A DNA stretch of 64,000 bases from UBA6244 sp963676875 (GTDB taxonomy: Bacteria; Bacteroidota; Bacteroidia; Bacteroidales; F082), in the NCBI GenBank assembly GCA_963676875.1, contig OY781436.1:4773156-4837155 (forward strand). Direction: 5' to 3'. Shown piece after piece: positions 37,987-47,392 of this stretch. The notes under the pieces are model-generated. The model was not told where the DNA came from, made no database searches, and saw only the letters and a program-made list of their open reading frames with translations. Numbering within the stretch: position 1 is the first letter of the stretch; every line of letters begins with the position of its first letter. A program made the translations under genes and the position numbers.

Positions 37987-38538
37987 ATGAACACAGCCAT
38001 TTACGACTATCAGGTATCAAGGCAGAACATCCCCGGCAAATTCGACATTTGTCACCGGCAATTTAGCTTTGAGGTTCCTCATATCAACACCAACAGCACC
38101 ATAACCTATTTGGCCGACTTTCGATGCCTCGACACAAACAGGCACCTGTTTTACTGCGATTATTATCCTGCCATTTGGAAAAATCACCCCGACAAGCTGA
38201 ATAAACTGTTGTGCCACGAAACAGCTATCAGGGTAAATTTCAGGAAAATCACCTTAACCTGTTTTTACATTTTTCATGAACAAATTGCCGCGAATGATGA
38301 TCAGGCAGTTTTCGTGATAAGCGGTAGCCTCATTAAAGATGAAAAATTCCTGCCCGAAACCGGCATTTCACGAAAATTAAAATTGTATTGGGAAATACTA
38401 AACCCATATGCCTTTGATCTTAGTTACCGACTTGTTAAAATACTGAACTACAATGCCATTTCCTTTGCAAAAGAAACAAATACAATGACTGACGAAGAAA
38501 TCCAAAACGATTACGCCAATTTTAAAAACAAAACCTGA
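37987..38538 (+). CDS. Unrecognised protein in the RiPP operon, 183 aa
   Basis: It starts 12 nt after the radical SAM stop, in the same orientation. No signal peptide or membrane segment is evident. There are five Cys residues spread through the first half (DICHRQF, DFRCLD, YCDYYP, LLCHET, TLTCFYIF) and a helical, mildly hydrophobic second half (SRKLKLYWEILNPYAFDLSY). It might be a partner protein or second tailoring enzyme. A separate promoter follows at 38615, so this gene closes the operon. Confidence 0.65.
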   Translation: MNTAIYDYQVSRQNIPGKFDICHRQFSFEVPHINTNSTITYLADFRCLDTNRHLFYCDYYPAIWKNHPDKLNKLLCHETAIRVNFRKITLTCFYIFHEQIAANDDQAVFVISGSLIKDEKFLPETGISRKLKLYWEILNPYAFDLSYRLVKILNYNAISFAKETNTMTDEEIQNDYANFKNKT

Positions 38539-38614
38539 GGCAAAAAAAGAACCATCTCGCCCCTTCAGGCTGCCGCGAAAAACAAGCACAAATAGCGCAT
38601 TTCAACATTATTCG

Positions 38615-38622
38615 TACATTTG
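38615..38622 (+). promoter_or_regulatory. -7-like box before the DUF21/CBS gene
   Basis: TACATTTG matches TAnnTTTG and lies 12 nt before the ATG at 38635. No good -33 TTG is seen. It suggests separate transcription from the RiPP operon. Confidence 0.45.
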
Positions 38623-38634
38623 AAATAAAAAAAC

Positions 38635-39690
38635 ATGCTGTTACTCCTCGCCTACTTATTTCTTGCACTGTTTGTTTCTTTCATGTGTTCCATCATGGAG
38701 TCGGTACTACTATCCACCCCACAGGCATTTCTTATTGTAATGCAGGGAAAAGGAAATGAATGGGCAGGTAAGTTTATGGATTTAAAAAACAATATCGACA
38801 AACCCTTATCCGCTATCCTGTCGCTAAATACCGTGGCTCATACCATAGGTGCTGCAGGAGTCGGCGCACAGGCTGTAAAGGTGTTCGGAGAGGCTTCTTT
38901 TGGCATTGTTTCTGCCGTTTTAACCATTCTTATCTTGGTGATTACCGAAATTATCCCTAAAACCATTGGTGCCAGATATTGGAGAAATCTAGCCAAGATT
39001 TCGTTTTATTTAATCAGAACAATGATCGTTATCACCTATCCATTGGTACTGATGTCAGCACTAATCACCAAGATTTTTTCAAAAAATTATCAGGAAAAAA
39101 CAATAAGCCGAGAAGAAATTTCTGCATTGGCCAGCATTGGAGCCAACGAAGGGGTTTTTACTGAAAAAGAGCACAAAATTCTTCAAAATATTCTCAGGTT
39201 GAAAAACATTAAGGTAAGAGAGATTATGACGCCCAGGGTTGTATTGGCCATTGCCCATGAGGAACTCTACCTGACCGAATTTCTTAAAAACAAGGATTAT
39301 CTAAAATTCTCACGCATACCCATTTACACCGAAACCGAAGAAAATATTACAGGCTACGTTTTCAGGCAAACCGTATTTGAAAAATTGGCCGAAGACAAAC
39401 ATAAACTAAAGCTAAAGGATATTAAAAGAGAAATTCTCATTGTTCCGAAATTTATTGTACTGTTTTCCTTGTGGGAAAAAATGCTGGAAAAAAAAGAACA
39501 TATTGCATTAATAGTGGATGAATACGGTGGATTGGAAGGAATTGTCACCATGGAAGACATTATTGAAACATTATTGGGTCTTGAAATATTGGATGAAAAA
39601 GACACCATTGCTGATCTACAAAAATATGCCAAAGAAAGATGGAAAACCCGTCAGGCAAAATACAACCTGTTGTACGAGTTGGATAAATAA
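38635..39690 (+). CDS. CNNM/HlyC-CorC family membrane protein (DUF21 + CBS)
   Basis: This 351-aa protein begins with a DUF21 transmembrane domain (SIMESVLLSTPQAFLIVMQG, SLNTVAHTIGAAGVGAQA, ITEIIPKTIGARYW). Two CBS motifs follow (VREIMTPRVVLAIA and LIVDEYGGLEGIVTMEDIIE). The C-terminal CorC_HlyC domain present in longer relatives is missing. The family is linked to magnesium or cobalt handling. The start is the ATG just downstream of a -7-like box. Confidence 0.92.
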   Translation: MLLLLAYLFLALFVSFMCSIMESVLLSTPQAFLIVMQGKGNEWAGKFMDLKNNIDKPLSAILSLNTVAHTIGAAGVGAQAVKVFGEASFGIVSAVLTILILVITEIIPKTIGARYWRNLAKISFYLIRTMIVITYPLVLMSALITKIFSKNYQEKTISREEISALASIGANEGVFTEKEHKILQNILRLKNIKVREIMTPRVVLAIAHEELYLTEFLKNKDYLKFSRIPIYTETEENITGYVFRQTVFEKLAEDKHKLKLKDIKREILIVPKFIVLFSLWEKMLEKKEHIALIVDEYGGLEGIVTMEDIIETLLGLEILDEKDTIADLQKYAKERWKTRQAKYNLLYELDK

Positions 39691-39874
39691 AAAACCCGAC
39701 ATATCGTCATAAAGCAGCATTTTGCCGGAAAAAGTTGATTGCATTGGCGTGATTCAAACCATATCACCCTTTATTTTTAATAAATGCTGCCACACCCGAC
39801 CAACAACACACTCAAGAATCGTCCCGCATTGGGAATAGTTTCCATAAATAAACCACTTCATATCTATTGTATTT

Positions 39875-39907
39875 TTTGTAACCCATTGATAACAAACAGT
39901 ATTTTTG
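39875..39907 (+). promoter_or_regulatory. Promoter of the 39970 lipoprotein
   Basis: TTTG (39875-39878), a 21-nt spacer and TATTTTTG (39900-39907) match the Bacteroidota promoter pattern. They lie 62 nt upstream of the ATG. Confidence 0.7.
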
Positions 39908-39969
39908 CAACTAATATGAATGGCACAAGTTTTGAGCCCATTTTCCCAGAATATAAAAAAAACTAAACC

Positions 39970-40332
39970 ATGAATAAACTATTCATCATTCTCTTCAGCT
40001 TTTTGCTGTTTACGACTGCCTGTAAAAAGGATAGCCCCGTCGATCCCAATCCGGTGGCACCCGAAAACATGGCCGACATGAAGGTAAATGCGAATTTCGA
40101 CTGGAAAACCACCAGAGATGTGCAGATTACCATGACCGGTAAGGTAAACAATATGGTAACCGTTTTCTCCTCCGAAGGTGATACTTATCAAAAGGCCTTC
40201 TTGAAAGCCAATCAGCCTTATACCATGAAACTGACCATTCCTTCCTACGAAACTTCGGTTCGCCTGAAATACATGGGTCAGGATATCAGCCTCGATCTGG
40301 GCAATGGCACACTCAGCTATCAGTTTCAATAG
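39970..40332 (+). CDS. Small lipoprotein, 120 aa
   Basis: A signal peptide with lipobox FTTAC is followed by KKDSPVDPNPVAPENM, a linker typical of Bacteroidota surface lipoproteins. About 85 residues of beta-rich sequence (VNANFDWKTTRDVQITMTGK, TLSYQF at the end) complete it. It lies 33 nt before the LruC-domain gene and often such pairs are cotranscribed. No enzymatic motif is seen. Confidence 0.8.
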   Translation: MNKLFIILFSFLLFTTACKKDSPVDPNPVAPENMADMKVNANFDWKTTRDVQITMTGKVNNMVTVFSSEGDTYQKAFLKANQPYTMKLTIPSYETSVRLKYMGQDISLDLGNGTLSYQFQ

Positions 40333-40365
40333 TCCACCAAAGTAAAACGCTAAAAAAGCTCTAAC

Positions 40366-42570
40366 ATGAAATCAACCATAAAAAATATTAATTCAAATTG
40401 GGGTACTGCCACTTTACTAGAGGTAGTGAAGACTCCGGCTCGTTTGCTGGGCTTGCTGATGTTGCTATTTGCCTTCGGAACATCCACACAGGCACAGGAA
40501 TATCTGCGCGTATATACCAGCGCACCCGGCATGATGGTGTCCAACGTTACGGGGGGCACCCTGGCCACCGAAACCTTTGAAAGTTTTTCAATTCCTCCTG
40601 ATAATTATAATTGGGCACCAACTCCCAACGGTTATACCTCGGTGGTGGGCACCTACACCCAAACTGCCGGACAGTCGTATATTAAAGATGACGACCAGTA
40701 TGGTGCAGGAACCGGACAATATATGGCCATCAGAACAGGTGGCAAGGTAAGACTGGTATTCGACAACCCCGTGGAATATTTCGGATTTGCATGGCCTGCC
40801 GGCGATGGTCAAAACAACATCAAAATATACCGCGATGGCGAAATTATCGGAACCTTTGCCACGGCAGATGTCATTGCCTTACTTCCAAAAAACATCAACC
40901 ATTTTATTACCTCCGTAAACGGAACAACTTATTCCACCTATAATTATTACGGAAAACCCGGAACCGGTCAAAACTCCGGTGAACCCTATGCTTTTTTGCA
41001 TTTTGTTTCCACTCCCGGACTAGCCTTCGACGAAATTGAATTTGCCATGGGAGCCGGCGGTGAGTTTGAAAATGACAACCACACCCTGCTCACCAGCGGC
41101 AGCGCCGTTGTGCAAGGTACTTGGGTAAACCTCATCACCATTGAAACACCCACCGCCAACGACGACAGCGGCAGTGGCATGCCCGGCGACCCTGTGACAA
41201 TCGATGTATTGGATAACGATGTACCCGGCGATGGCGCCATTGTTCCTTCCAGCGTGCAAATTGCAGGCACCAACGGACCCGGCGAATCATTGGTTGTTGC
41301 CGGAGAAGGTACCTGGTCGGTGAATACCGCCACAGGCGCCATCACCTTTACTCCTGAAGCAGGCCTTGTAGGCAGTCCTACCCCCATTCAGTATTTTGTG
41401 CGCGACGACAACAACTATGCCTCAAATCTGGCTACCGTTACCGTGACCTATCCCGTAGGCCCAACTGCTGTGGACGATGATGCAATGACGGAGGTAAATA
41501 CCCCTGTGGATATTGACGTTCTGGCAAACGACATCGCAGGAACCAGCGCCATCAATCCTACCAGTGTTACTTTTGTGGGAGGCACCGAGCCCAACCCAAC
41601 TACAGAAGGCGTGTTTACCGTAAATGCCGTTACAGGACTGGTAACCTTCACCCCCGCCAATAATTTTGCAGGTACCGTAACCATCGATTATCAGGTTTGC
41701 GATATGAACGCCCTGTGCGACATCGCCACCATCACCGTGGATATTATTGCAGGAACTTCCAACCTGTATCCCGCACTTGGCCCCGGAACGCTGGCTTTCG
41801 AAGATTTATGGCCCGGCAAAGGCGACTACGATTTTAACGACCTGGTACTGGATTATCAGTTTGAAATTACCACCAATACCGGCAACATGGTTCAGCATGT
41901 GAAAGGTACCTTTGTGATAAAAGCCTTTGGAGCTTCCTTCGAAAACGGATTCGGATTCCAGCTTTCTTCAGCCATCAACCCAACGGATGTTACCGTAACC
42001 GGCTCACGCTTAACCGAAAACATCATTACATTGAGCGGCAATGGTACCGAAGCAGGACAAACCATTCCCACCATCATTGTATATGACAATGCGTTTGCAC
42101 AAATGCCCCATCCCGGAATGGGAATTGGCGTAAATACCGAAGAAGATGCCCCCTATGTGGATCCCGTGACCATCGTTATCGATATGGAATTTACTCCCAA
42201 CACCTACTCGTACAACGATTTGGACATTGCCAATTTCAACCCCTTTATCTTTGTTAATAAGGACCGCTCGGTGGAAGTGCATTTGCCCGATTATCCGCCA
42301 ACAGCCCTTGCCGATCAGGCCTTGTTTGGCACCTACGAAGACGATAGTGACCCGGCAACCGGACGCTATTACAAAACCGTCAACAACCTGCCCTGGGCCA
42401 TCAACATCTACGAATCGTTTGATTACCCCATTGAAAAACAGGAAATTGTATGGGCATATTTGAAATTCGCTACCTGGGCAACCAGCGGCGGCACCACTTT
42501 TGAAGATTGGTACAAAGACCTGACCGGATATCGCAACGATGCACTAATCTATACGATACCAACGAAATAA
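40366..42570 (+). CDS. Secreted LruC-domain protein with cadherin-like repeats
   Basis: This 734-aa protein has a signal region ending STQAQE. A jelly-roll-like N-terminal domain (about 30-250) is followed by two tandem Ig/cadherin-like repeats (ANDDSGSGMPGDPVTIDVLD and AVDDDAMTEVNTPVDIDVLA). The LruC (DUF4842) domain is in the C-terminal 270 residues: FEDLWPGKGDYDFNDLVLDY, VEVHLPDYPPTALAD, and LPWAINIYESFDYPIEK. LruC proteins are exported and thought to attach to the cell surface. A strong terminator follows. Confidence 0.88.
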   Translation: MKSTIKNINSNWGTATLLEVVKTPARLLGLLMLLFAFGTSTQAQEYLRVYTSAPGMMVSNVTGGTLATETFESFSIPPDNYNWAPTPNGYTSVVGTYTQTAGQSYIKDDDQYGAGTGQYMAIRTGGKVRLVFDNPVEYFGFAWPAGDGQNNIKIYRDGEIIGTFATADVIALLPKNINHFITSVNGTTYSTYNYYGKPGTGQNSGEPYAFLHFVSTPGLAFDEIEFAMGAGGEFENDNHTLLTSGSAVVQGTWVNLITIETPTANDDSGSGMPGDPVTIDVLDNDVPGDGAIVPSSVQIAGTNGPGESLVVAGEGTWSVNTATGAITFTPEAGLVGSPTPIQYFVRDDNNYASNLATVTVTYPVGPTAVDDDAMTEVNTPVDIDVLANDIAGTSAINPTSVTFVGGTEPNPTTEGVFTVNAVTGLVTFTPANNFAGTVTIDYQVCDMNALCDIATITVDIIAGTSNLYPALGPGTLAFEDLWPGKGDYDFNDLVLDYQFEITTNTGNMVQHVKGTFVIKAFGASFENGFGFQLSSAINPTDVTVTGSRLTENIITLSGNGTEAGQTIPTIIVYDNAFAQMPHPGMGIGVNTEEDAPYVDPVTIVIDMEFTPNTYSYNDLDIANFNPFIFVNKDRSVEVHLPDYPPTALADQALFGTYEDDSDPATGRYYKTVNNLPWAINIYESFDYPIEKQEIVWAYLKFATWATSGGTTFEDWYKDLTGYRNDALIYTIPTK

Positions 42571-42589
42571 ATTGATCAACCTACTGAAG

Positions 42590-42619
42590 AACCGTCTTAG
42601 CAATAAGGCGGTTTTTTTT
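42590..42619 (+). terminator. Intrinsic terminator after the LruC gene
   Basis: A 10-bp stem (AACCGTCTTA with TAAGGCGGTT, one G-T pair), a 4-nt loop GCAA and eight T in a row lie 19 nt after the stop. Confidence 0.85.
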
Positions 42620-43158
42620 GTGCCTTCATGAAATGAAAGGGTTGGTTATACCATCAATAAATTGAAGTTAGCACTACGCTGTTTATGTATAATGCCGATA
42701 TAGAATTGAAGAGGTTTCAGGAGCGAAACGAACTTAAAGCTCATTTCAATTCATAATCGGTATTATTCTTCATCCGGACTTCTAACTGCTGGCTCCTGTT
42801 AATGTGGTGAAATGGATTGTCGAGCTTGTTACTATATTGATATTGAAGCCCTACGGGCTATATCACTTGCTTCGGATTCCAGACTCCGGTGAAAAGATAA
42901 TAAAAACGGTCAACATTATTCAGGCATTAACACAACTTCCGACTCCCTACTCCGGTCTCCCGGCTCCCGACTTCGGTCTCCCGACTTCAAACTTCCGTCT
43001 CCCTACTCCCTGTTCATGTCCTACGGACAAATGTGTTACAGGTTTTTTACGCTATTGATATTGAAGCCCTACGGGCTATTTTACCAGAGACTTCCTACTC
43101 CTTACTCCATCCTACTTACTCCTTACTCCCTACTTCGGTCTTCCGACTCCCGACTCCC
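42620..43158. repeat. Gene-free stretch with a 27-bp direct repeat and CT-rich degenerate repeats
   Basis: A 27-bp sequence with a hairpin core AGCCCTACGGGCT occurs identically at 42835-42861 and 43053-43079. Pyrimidine-rich runs (about 42945-43015 and 43089-43158) consist of a degenerate unit like CTCCCGACTTC or CTCCCTACTC. No gene was found here. Confidence 0.75.
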
Positions 43159-46113
43159 CTACCCCGCCCTCGGATCCCCCTTCATTCCCAGCTTAGCCAG
43201 TTTGCGCACCTCCACCGAGGCATAGCCAAATTCAGTAACTACCTTACCCAAAATCAGGTAAATGCCGTGTCCCCGAAAGGGGTATTGCCTGAGTGAGTCG
43301 GGAAAATGGGTGGTGTCGAAAAATTCACCGGCAGCATCGGTAAACGTGCCAAAATGCATGAGTTCGCCTTTCACGGTTTTCACATATTTGATGGTTACCA
43401 ACAGTCCCACCATCCGCACCACTGCGCCTATCCTGTTGTCGAGGTCGGCGGCCATCGCTTCACCGCGAAAGGAGGTCAGCAACAGGTCGAAATAACTCAT
43501 GGTAAGCGGAAAACCCAGCAGTTCTATTTCGTCGTAGGCATCTTCCAACGGGTTGTACTCCAACTCGGGCAACCGGTACTGCTTGCCCCGCAACTCAAAC
43601 AAGCGTAGATTCTTGGGGACGGGTTTGTTGGTTTTTTGCAACAAATGTGCCTCCCACAGCAACTGCGACTTGCTTTTTCCGGTAAACCGAAAGGCGCCAA
43701 TTCGGATAAGTAAAATCAGTTGCTCCATGCCCGGATTAATGCGCTGAATAAAATCTTCCAAATCGGTAAAAGGTCCGTTTTGCCCACGTTCGTCCATCAA
43801 CTGTTGCATCAGCTTGTTTTCCAGACGTGCCACATGCACAAATCCGGTAAAAATATCCGTACCCGTGATGGAAGTCTTCTCAAAACTACGGTTCACGCAA
43901 GGCAAATGGAGTACCCCACCCTGACGGCGTGCTTCGTAGAAATATACCCAGGTATGGTAAAATCCGCCAAAATTATTGATTACCGCCACCTGAAACTCCA
44001 GCGGAAAATAAGCTTTCAGGTACAGGCTTTGGAAACTCTCCACGGCATAAGAAGCCGAGTGGGCCTTGGAAAAGGAGTAGCCGGCAAAGCTCTCGATTTG
44101 TCGCCATACCTCTCGGGTGGTGGCCTCAGGGATTCCACGTTCGTTGCAGTTGCTAAAAAACTTGTCCACAATGTTTTGAAATTCGCTCTTCGACCTGAAC
44201 TTGCCACTCATGGCGCGGCGCAACACGTCGGCATCGGCCAAATCGAGTCCCGCAAAGTGGTGACACACCTTGAGCACATCCTCCTGATATACCATCACGC
44301 CAAAGGTTTCTTCCAGCTGTTCCTTCATCACCGGATGGAGGTAACGCACATTGGAAGGATCGTGAAAACGCAATATGTATTCGCGCATCATGCCCGAGCG
44401 TGCCACACCCGGACGGATGATGGAACTGGCCGCCACCAGGGTGAGGTAGTTGTCGCATCGCAGTTTTTTGAGCAAGCCCCGCATGGCCGGACTTTCGATA
44501 TAAAAACAACCGTTGGTTTCGGCCTTTTTCAATTGCAGTTGTACCCTGGAGTCATGTTTAAACTTTTCCACCTGATGCACATCCACTTCCACGGCCTGGT
44601 TGGTGCGAATGATGTCCACCGCCTCCTTGATGTGACCGATACCCCGCTGACTAAGGATGTCAATTTTCTCGAAACCAATACTTTCGGCCACGTACATATC
44701 CCATTGGGTGGTGGGAAATCCTTTGGGGGGCAGGTCGAGGGCGGTGTAGGCGGTGATGGGTTCTTCCGAAATCAAAATCCCTCCGGCATGGATGCTGCGC
44801 TGGTTGGGGAAATCGGTCATCATCAAGGCGATAGACTGGATGTGCCGCGTAAGTTTGCTCTTGCCATATTCGGCCATGGGATTGGCTGTAAGACTGTCGA
44901 TTTCGCCCTTGGGCAAACCGTGCACCTTGCCCAGTTCGCGGTAAATGGACTTCCCCTTAAAGGTGACCGAAGTACCTAAAAAAGCCGTATGTTTTCGTCC
45001 GTAACGCTTAAAAATATAGTCCTGCACTTCCGTTCGGTCTTTCCACGAATAATCGATGTCGAAATCCGGCGGACTGCTGCGTTTGGGATTGATGAACCGT
45101 TCGAAATACAAATCCAGTTCGATGGGGTCCACGTCCGTTATTTTCAAACAATAGGCCACCACACTGTTGGCACCACTGCCCCGCCCCACATGATAGTATC
45201 CCCGCGACATGGAATAGCGGATAATGTCCCAGGTGATGAGAAAATAAGCCGAAAAACCCAGTTGATGGATGATTTCCAGTTCATCACGAACACGTTTCAA
45301 GGCCACTTTGTCACCGGGTTTGTAGCGGTATTTCATACCATCCATGGCCAATTTCTCCAGCAGTACCCTATCGTCGGAACGGCTTCCGGTGAAGGTTTGC
45401 TTATTTTTAATGCTGTGATAATCAAAATCAATGGAACATGATTCCAACAGATTCAGGGTATTTTCAATTATTTGGGGATAATTTCTGAAGGCATTTTTCA
45501 CCTCCCCGGGAGGAATAAATATTTCATCTGCCGGAGCATACATGTGGGGTTGCAAGTGACTTAACAACAGGTTGTGGTCGATGGCGCGCAGGTTTTTATG
45601 CAAATACCAGGAAGCCTCATCGACAAAGGTAACGGGTTGCAACACCACCATACGGTCCAGTACGCGGGAGGATTCTCTGATTAAATAATTCACCTGCGAG
45701 GGTTTTATCCCGATGTACTCATTGGCAAGTAGTGAGCGTTTGGGCTGTAATCCGTAAGGAAAAATAATGGAAACTTCCGAAAATTCGTGATGTAATTCCT
45801 CCATTTCACCTGTGGGAAACTCCTTCTCGCCCAGGTTGATGTCGGTCATGAAGTCGTTTAATTCCATAAATCCGTGGTTGTTGTGGGCGATACCAACAAA
45901 CAAGGGCAGGTCGCCATTGCGAAATTCCATCCCCGCCACGGGTTTTATGTGGGCTTCCTTGGCCAGGCGCACAAAGTCGAGCATAGCCGAAGAATTGTTG
46001 ATGTCGGTGAGGGCCATGACCGTTACACCCAGGGCAACAGCCTCTTCCAGCAACTTTTCGATGGAATAGGTGCCGTAGCGAAGACTGTAGTATGAGTGGG
46101 TGTTGAGGTACAT
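43159..46113 (-). CDS. DnaE-type DNA polymerase III alpha subunit (probable error-prone DnaE2-like)
   Basis: This 984-aa protein is shorter than replicative DnaE (about 1160 aa). The PHP domain comes first (NTHSYYSLRYG, MALTDINNSSA). The polymerase core follows, with GRGSGANSVVAYCLKITDVD, the PDFDIDYSW catalytic Asp motif, YGRKHTAFLGT, then VYQEDVLKVCHH and FSKAHSASYAV, and a helix-hairpin-helix/OB-like tail. The ATG at 46113 lies 2 nt past the dinB stop. Neighbouring dinB and a LexA-like repressor indicate a damage-inducible mutagenesis cassette. The C-terminal end abuts the CT-rich repeats. Confidence 0.9.
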   Translation of the reverse strand: MYLNTHSYYSLRYGTYSIEKLLEEAVALGVTVMALTDINNSSAMLDFVRLAKEAHIKPVAGMEFRNGDLPLFVGIAHNNHGFMELNDFMTDINLGEKEFPTGEMEELHHEFSEVSIIFPYGLQPKRSLLANEYIGIKPSQVNYLIRESSRVLDRMVVLQPVTFVDEASWYLHKNLRAIDHNLLLSHLQPHMYAPADEIFIPPGEVKNAFRNYPQIIENTLNLLESCSIDFDYHSIKNKQTFTGSRSDDRVLLEKLAMDGMKYRYKPGDKVALKRVRDELEIIHQLGFSAYFLITWDIIRYSMSRGYYHVGRGSGANSVVAYCLKITDVDPIELDLYFERFINPKRSSPPDFDIDYSWKDRTEVQDYIFKRYGRKHTAFLGTSVTFKGKSIYRELGKVHGLPKGEIDSLTANPMAEYGKSKLTRHIQSIALMMTDFPNQRSIHAGGILISEEPITAYTALDLPPKGFPTTQWDMYVAESIGFEKIDILSQRGIGHIKEAVDIIRTNQAVEVDVHQVEKFKHDSRVQLQLKKAETNGCFYIESPAMRGLLKKLRCDNYLTLVAASSIIRPGVARSGMMREYILRFHDPSNVRYLHPVMKEQLEETFGVMVYQEDVLKVCHHFAGLDLADADVLRRAMSGKFRSKSEFQNIVDKFFSNCNERGIPEATTREVWRQIESFAGYSFSKAHSASYAVESFQSLYLKAYFPLEFQVAVINNFGGFYHTWVYFYEARRQGGVLHLPCVNRSFEKTSITGTDIFTGFVHVARLENKLMQQLMDERGQNGPFTDLEDFIQRINPGMEQLILLIRIGAFRFTGKSKSQLLWEAHLLQKTNKPVPKNLRLFELRGKQYRLPELEYNPLEDAYDEIELLGFPLTMSYFDLLLTSFRGEAMAADLDNRIGAVVRMVGLLVTIKYVKTVKGELMHFGTFTDAAGEFFDTTHFPDSLRQYPFRGHGIYLILGKVVTEFGYASVEVRKLAKLGMKGDPRAG

Positions 46114-46115
46114 AC

Positions 46116-47342
46116 TCACCCCCTGACTGAAGTCAGGGGGTGAGCTCCTCCCGTCAGGGGGTGAGTTCCTCCCGACAGGGGATGAGTAATTGGCTGATAA
46201 CTAATTCCCCGCTGAATGGCTTTATTTCCGAAACGCAGGCGGATTTGATCCAACGCTTTGTACAACTCAGGCAGGTGGGTGTCTTCGTCAAACAAATCGA
46301 GCTGCTGGTTGCCTCCCACCAACTGACTGAAACGCACACCAATCAAACGAATGAGCATCCTGCGGCTATACAGGCGATCGAAAAGATCGAGGGCTATCTT
46401 CACCAGCACATGATCGAAGGAAGTGTAAGAAAGTTGCTGTTGTAAGGTGTGGGTATCGAAATTGGAGTACCTTATCTTAACGGCCACACAACCGGTGAGT
46501 TTCCCCTTTTTCCGGAGTTCGAAAGCTATTTTTACCACCATGGAAACCAGCAGGTTGCGCAAATAAACCACATCGGTGGTATCTTGCGAAAAAGTGTGTT
46601 CGGTACTAATGGACTTACGTTCGGAATACTGCACCACGGGCGTGGGGTCGATGCCGTTGGCTTTTTTCCATACCACGAGCCCATTTTTTCCCATCACCTG
46701 CACCATCATCTCCGGTGGGATGAGGCTGAGGGTTTCGATGGTGGAAACGCCCATGGAGCGCAGCAGCCGGAAACTCTTGTTGCCGATCATGGGAATTTTT
46801 TTGATGGATAACGGGAACATGAAGGGCTTTACCTCCTGCTGCGGCACATGAATACCCCCGTTGGGCTTAGCCTGTCCGGTGGCCATTTTCGACACGGTTT
46901 TATTTACAGAAAGTCCGAAAGAAATGGGCAATCCGGTATTGTGGATGATGCGCTCACGCAACTCCCGTGTCCATTTTAGTGAGCCGAAAAAGCGGTCCAT
47001 GCCTGTGATATCGAGGTAATGCTCATCGATGGAAGCTTTTTCGTAAACGGGAGCTTTTTCAGCAATGATTTCGGTCACCAGCCGCGATTGTTTGGAATAT
47101 TCCTCCATGTCGCCACGGATAAACACCGCATCGCTGCAAAGCTGTTTGGCCATCCGCATGGGCATGGCCGAATGTACTCCAAACCTGCGGGCTTCGTAGC
47201 TACATCCCGCCACCACGCCCCTGTCCGACATCCCTCCTATGATAACAGGTTTGCCGTTCAATGCCGAATTATGCAAGCGCTCCACCGACACAAAAAAGGT
47301 GTCGAGGTCGAAGTGTGCGATGGTTCTATTGTTAATTTCCAT
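46116..47342 (-). CDS. dinB: DNA polymerase IV (DinB, Y family)
   Basis: Starting at ATG 47342 the protein is 408 aa. Motifs are IAHFDLDTFFVSVE (catalytic Asp), CSYEARRFGVHSAMP, and ASIDEHYLDITG (the second catalytic acid region), followed by little-finger sequence. QQLDLFDED near residue 360 is a beta-clamp-binding motif. The last 23 residues are an unusual repetitive tail, HPLSGG.HPLTGG.HPLTS, encoded by repetitive DNA around 46118-46190. Its stop lies 2 nt before the dnaE-like start. It carries out lesion bypass with low fidelity. Confidence 0.94.
   Translation of the reverse strand: MEINNRTIAHFDLDTFFVSVERLHNSALNGKPVIIGGMSDRGVVAGCSYEARRFGVHSAMPMRMAKQLCSDAVFIRGDMEEYSKQSRLVTEIIAEKAPVYEKASIDEHYLDITGMDRFFGSLKWTRELRERIIHNTGLPISFGLSVNKTVSKMATGQAKPNGGIHVPQQEVKPFMFPLSIKKIPMIGNKSFRLLRSMGVSTIETLSLIPPEMMVQVMGKNGLVVWKKANGIDPTPVVQYSERKSISTEHTFSQDTTDVVYLRNLLVSMVVKIAFELRKKGKLTGCVAVKIRYSNFDTHTLQQQLSYTSFDHVLVKIALDLFDRLYSRRMLIRLIGVRFSQLVGGNQQLDLFDEDTHLPELYKALDQIRLRFGNKAIQRGISYQPITHPLSGGTHPLTGGAHPLTSVRG
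46119..46140. repeat. Perfect inverted repeat at the dinB/dnaE junction
   Basis: CCCCCTGACT-GA-AGTCAGGGGG is a 10-bp perfect palindrome at the end of the dinB coding sequence. It is followed by two related pieces (GTCAGGGGGTGAG and GACAGGGGATGAG) to about 46190. It could be a small mobile palindrome caught in the reading frame, or a structured element affecting dnaE expression. Confidence 0.7.
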
Positions 47343-47362
47343 AAAATTTTTGGTCAGAATAC

Positions 47363-47392
47363 TTGACAATTAAAAATAATGTATTACTTTTG
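47363..47392 (+). promoter_or_regulatory. Promoter of the LexA-like gene
   Basis: TTG (47363-47365), a 19-nt spacer and TACTTTTG (47385-47392) match the Bacteroidota consensus. It lies between divergent dinB and the S24 regulator. Confidence 0.7.

Noticed and set aside
42945..43158. CRISPR-like array in the CT-rich region
   Set aside because: Units are degenerate, without regular spacing or unique spacers.
43720..44979. Long plus-strand ORF (419 aa) opposite the DnaE-like gene
   Set aside because: It lies entirely antisense to a well-supported polymerase gene and its translation shows no domain.
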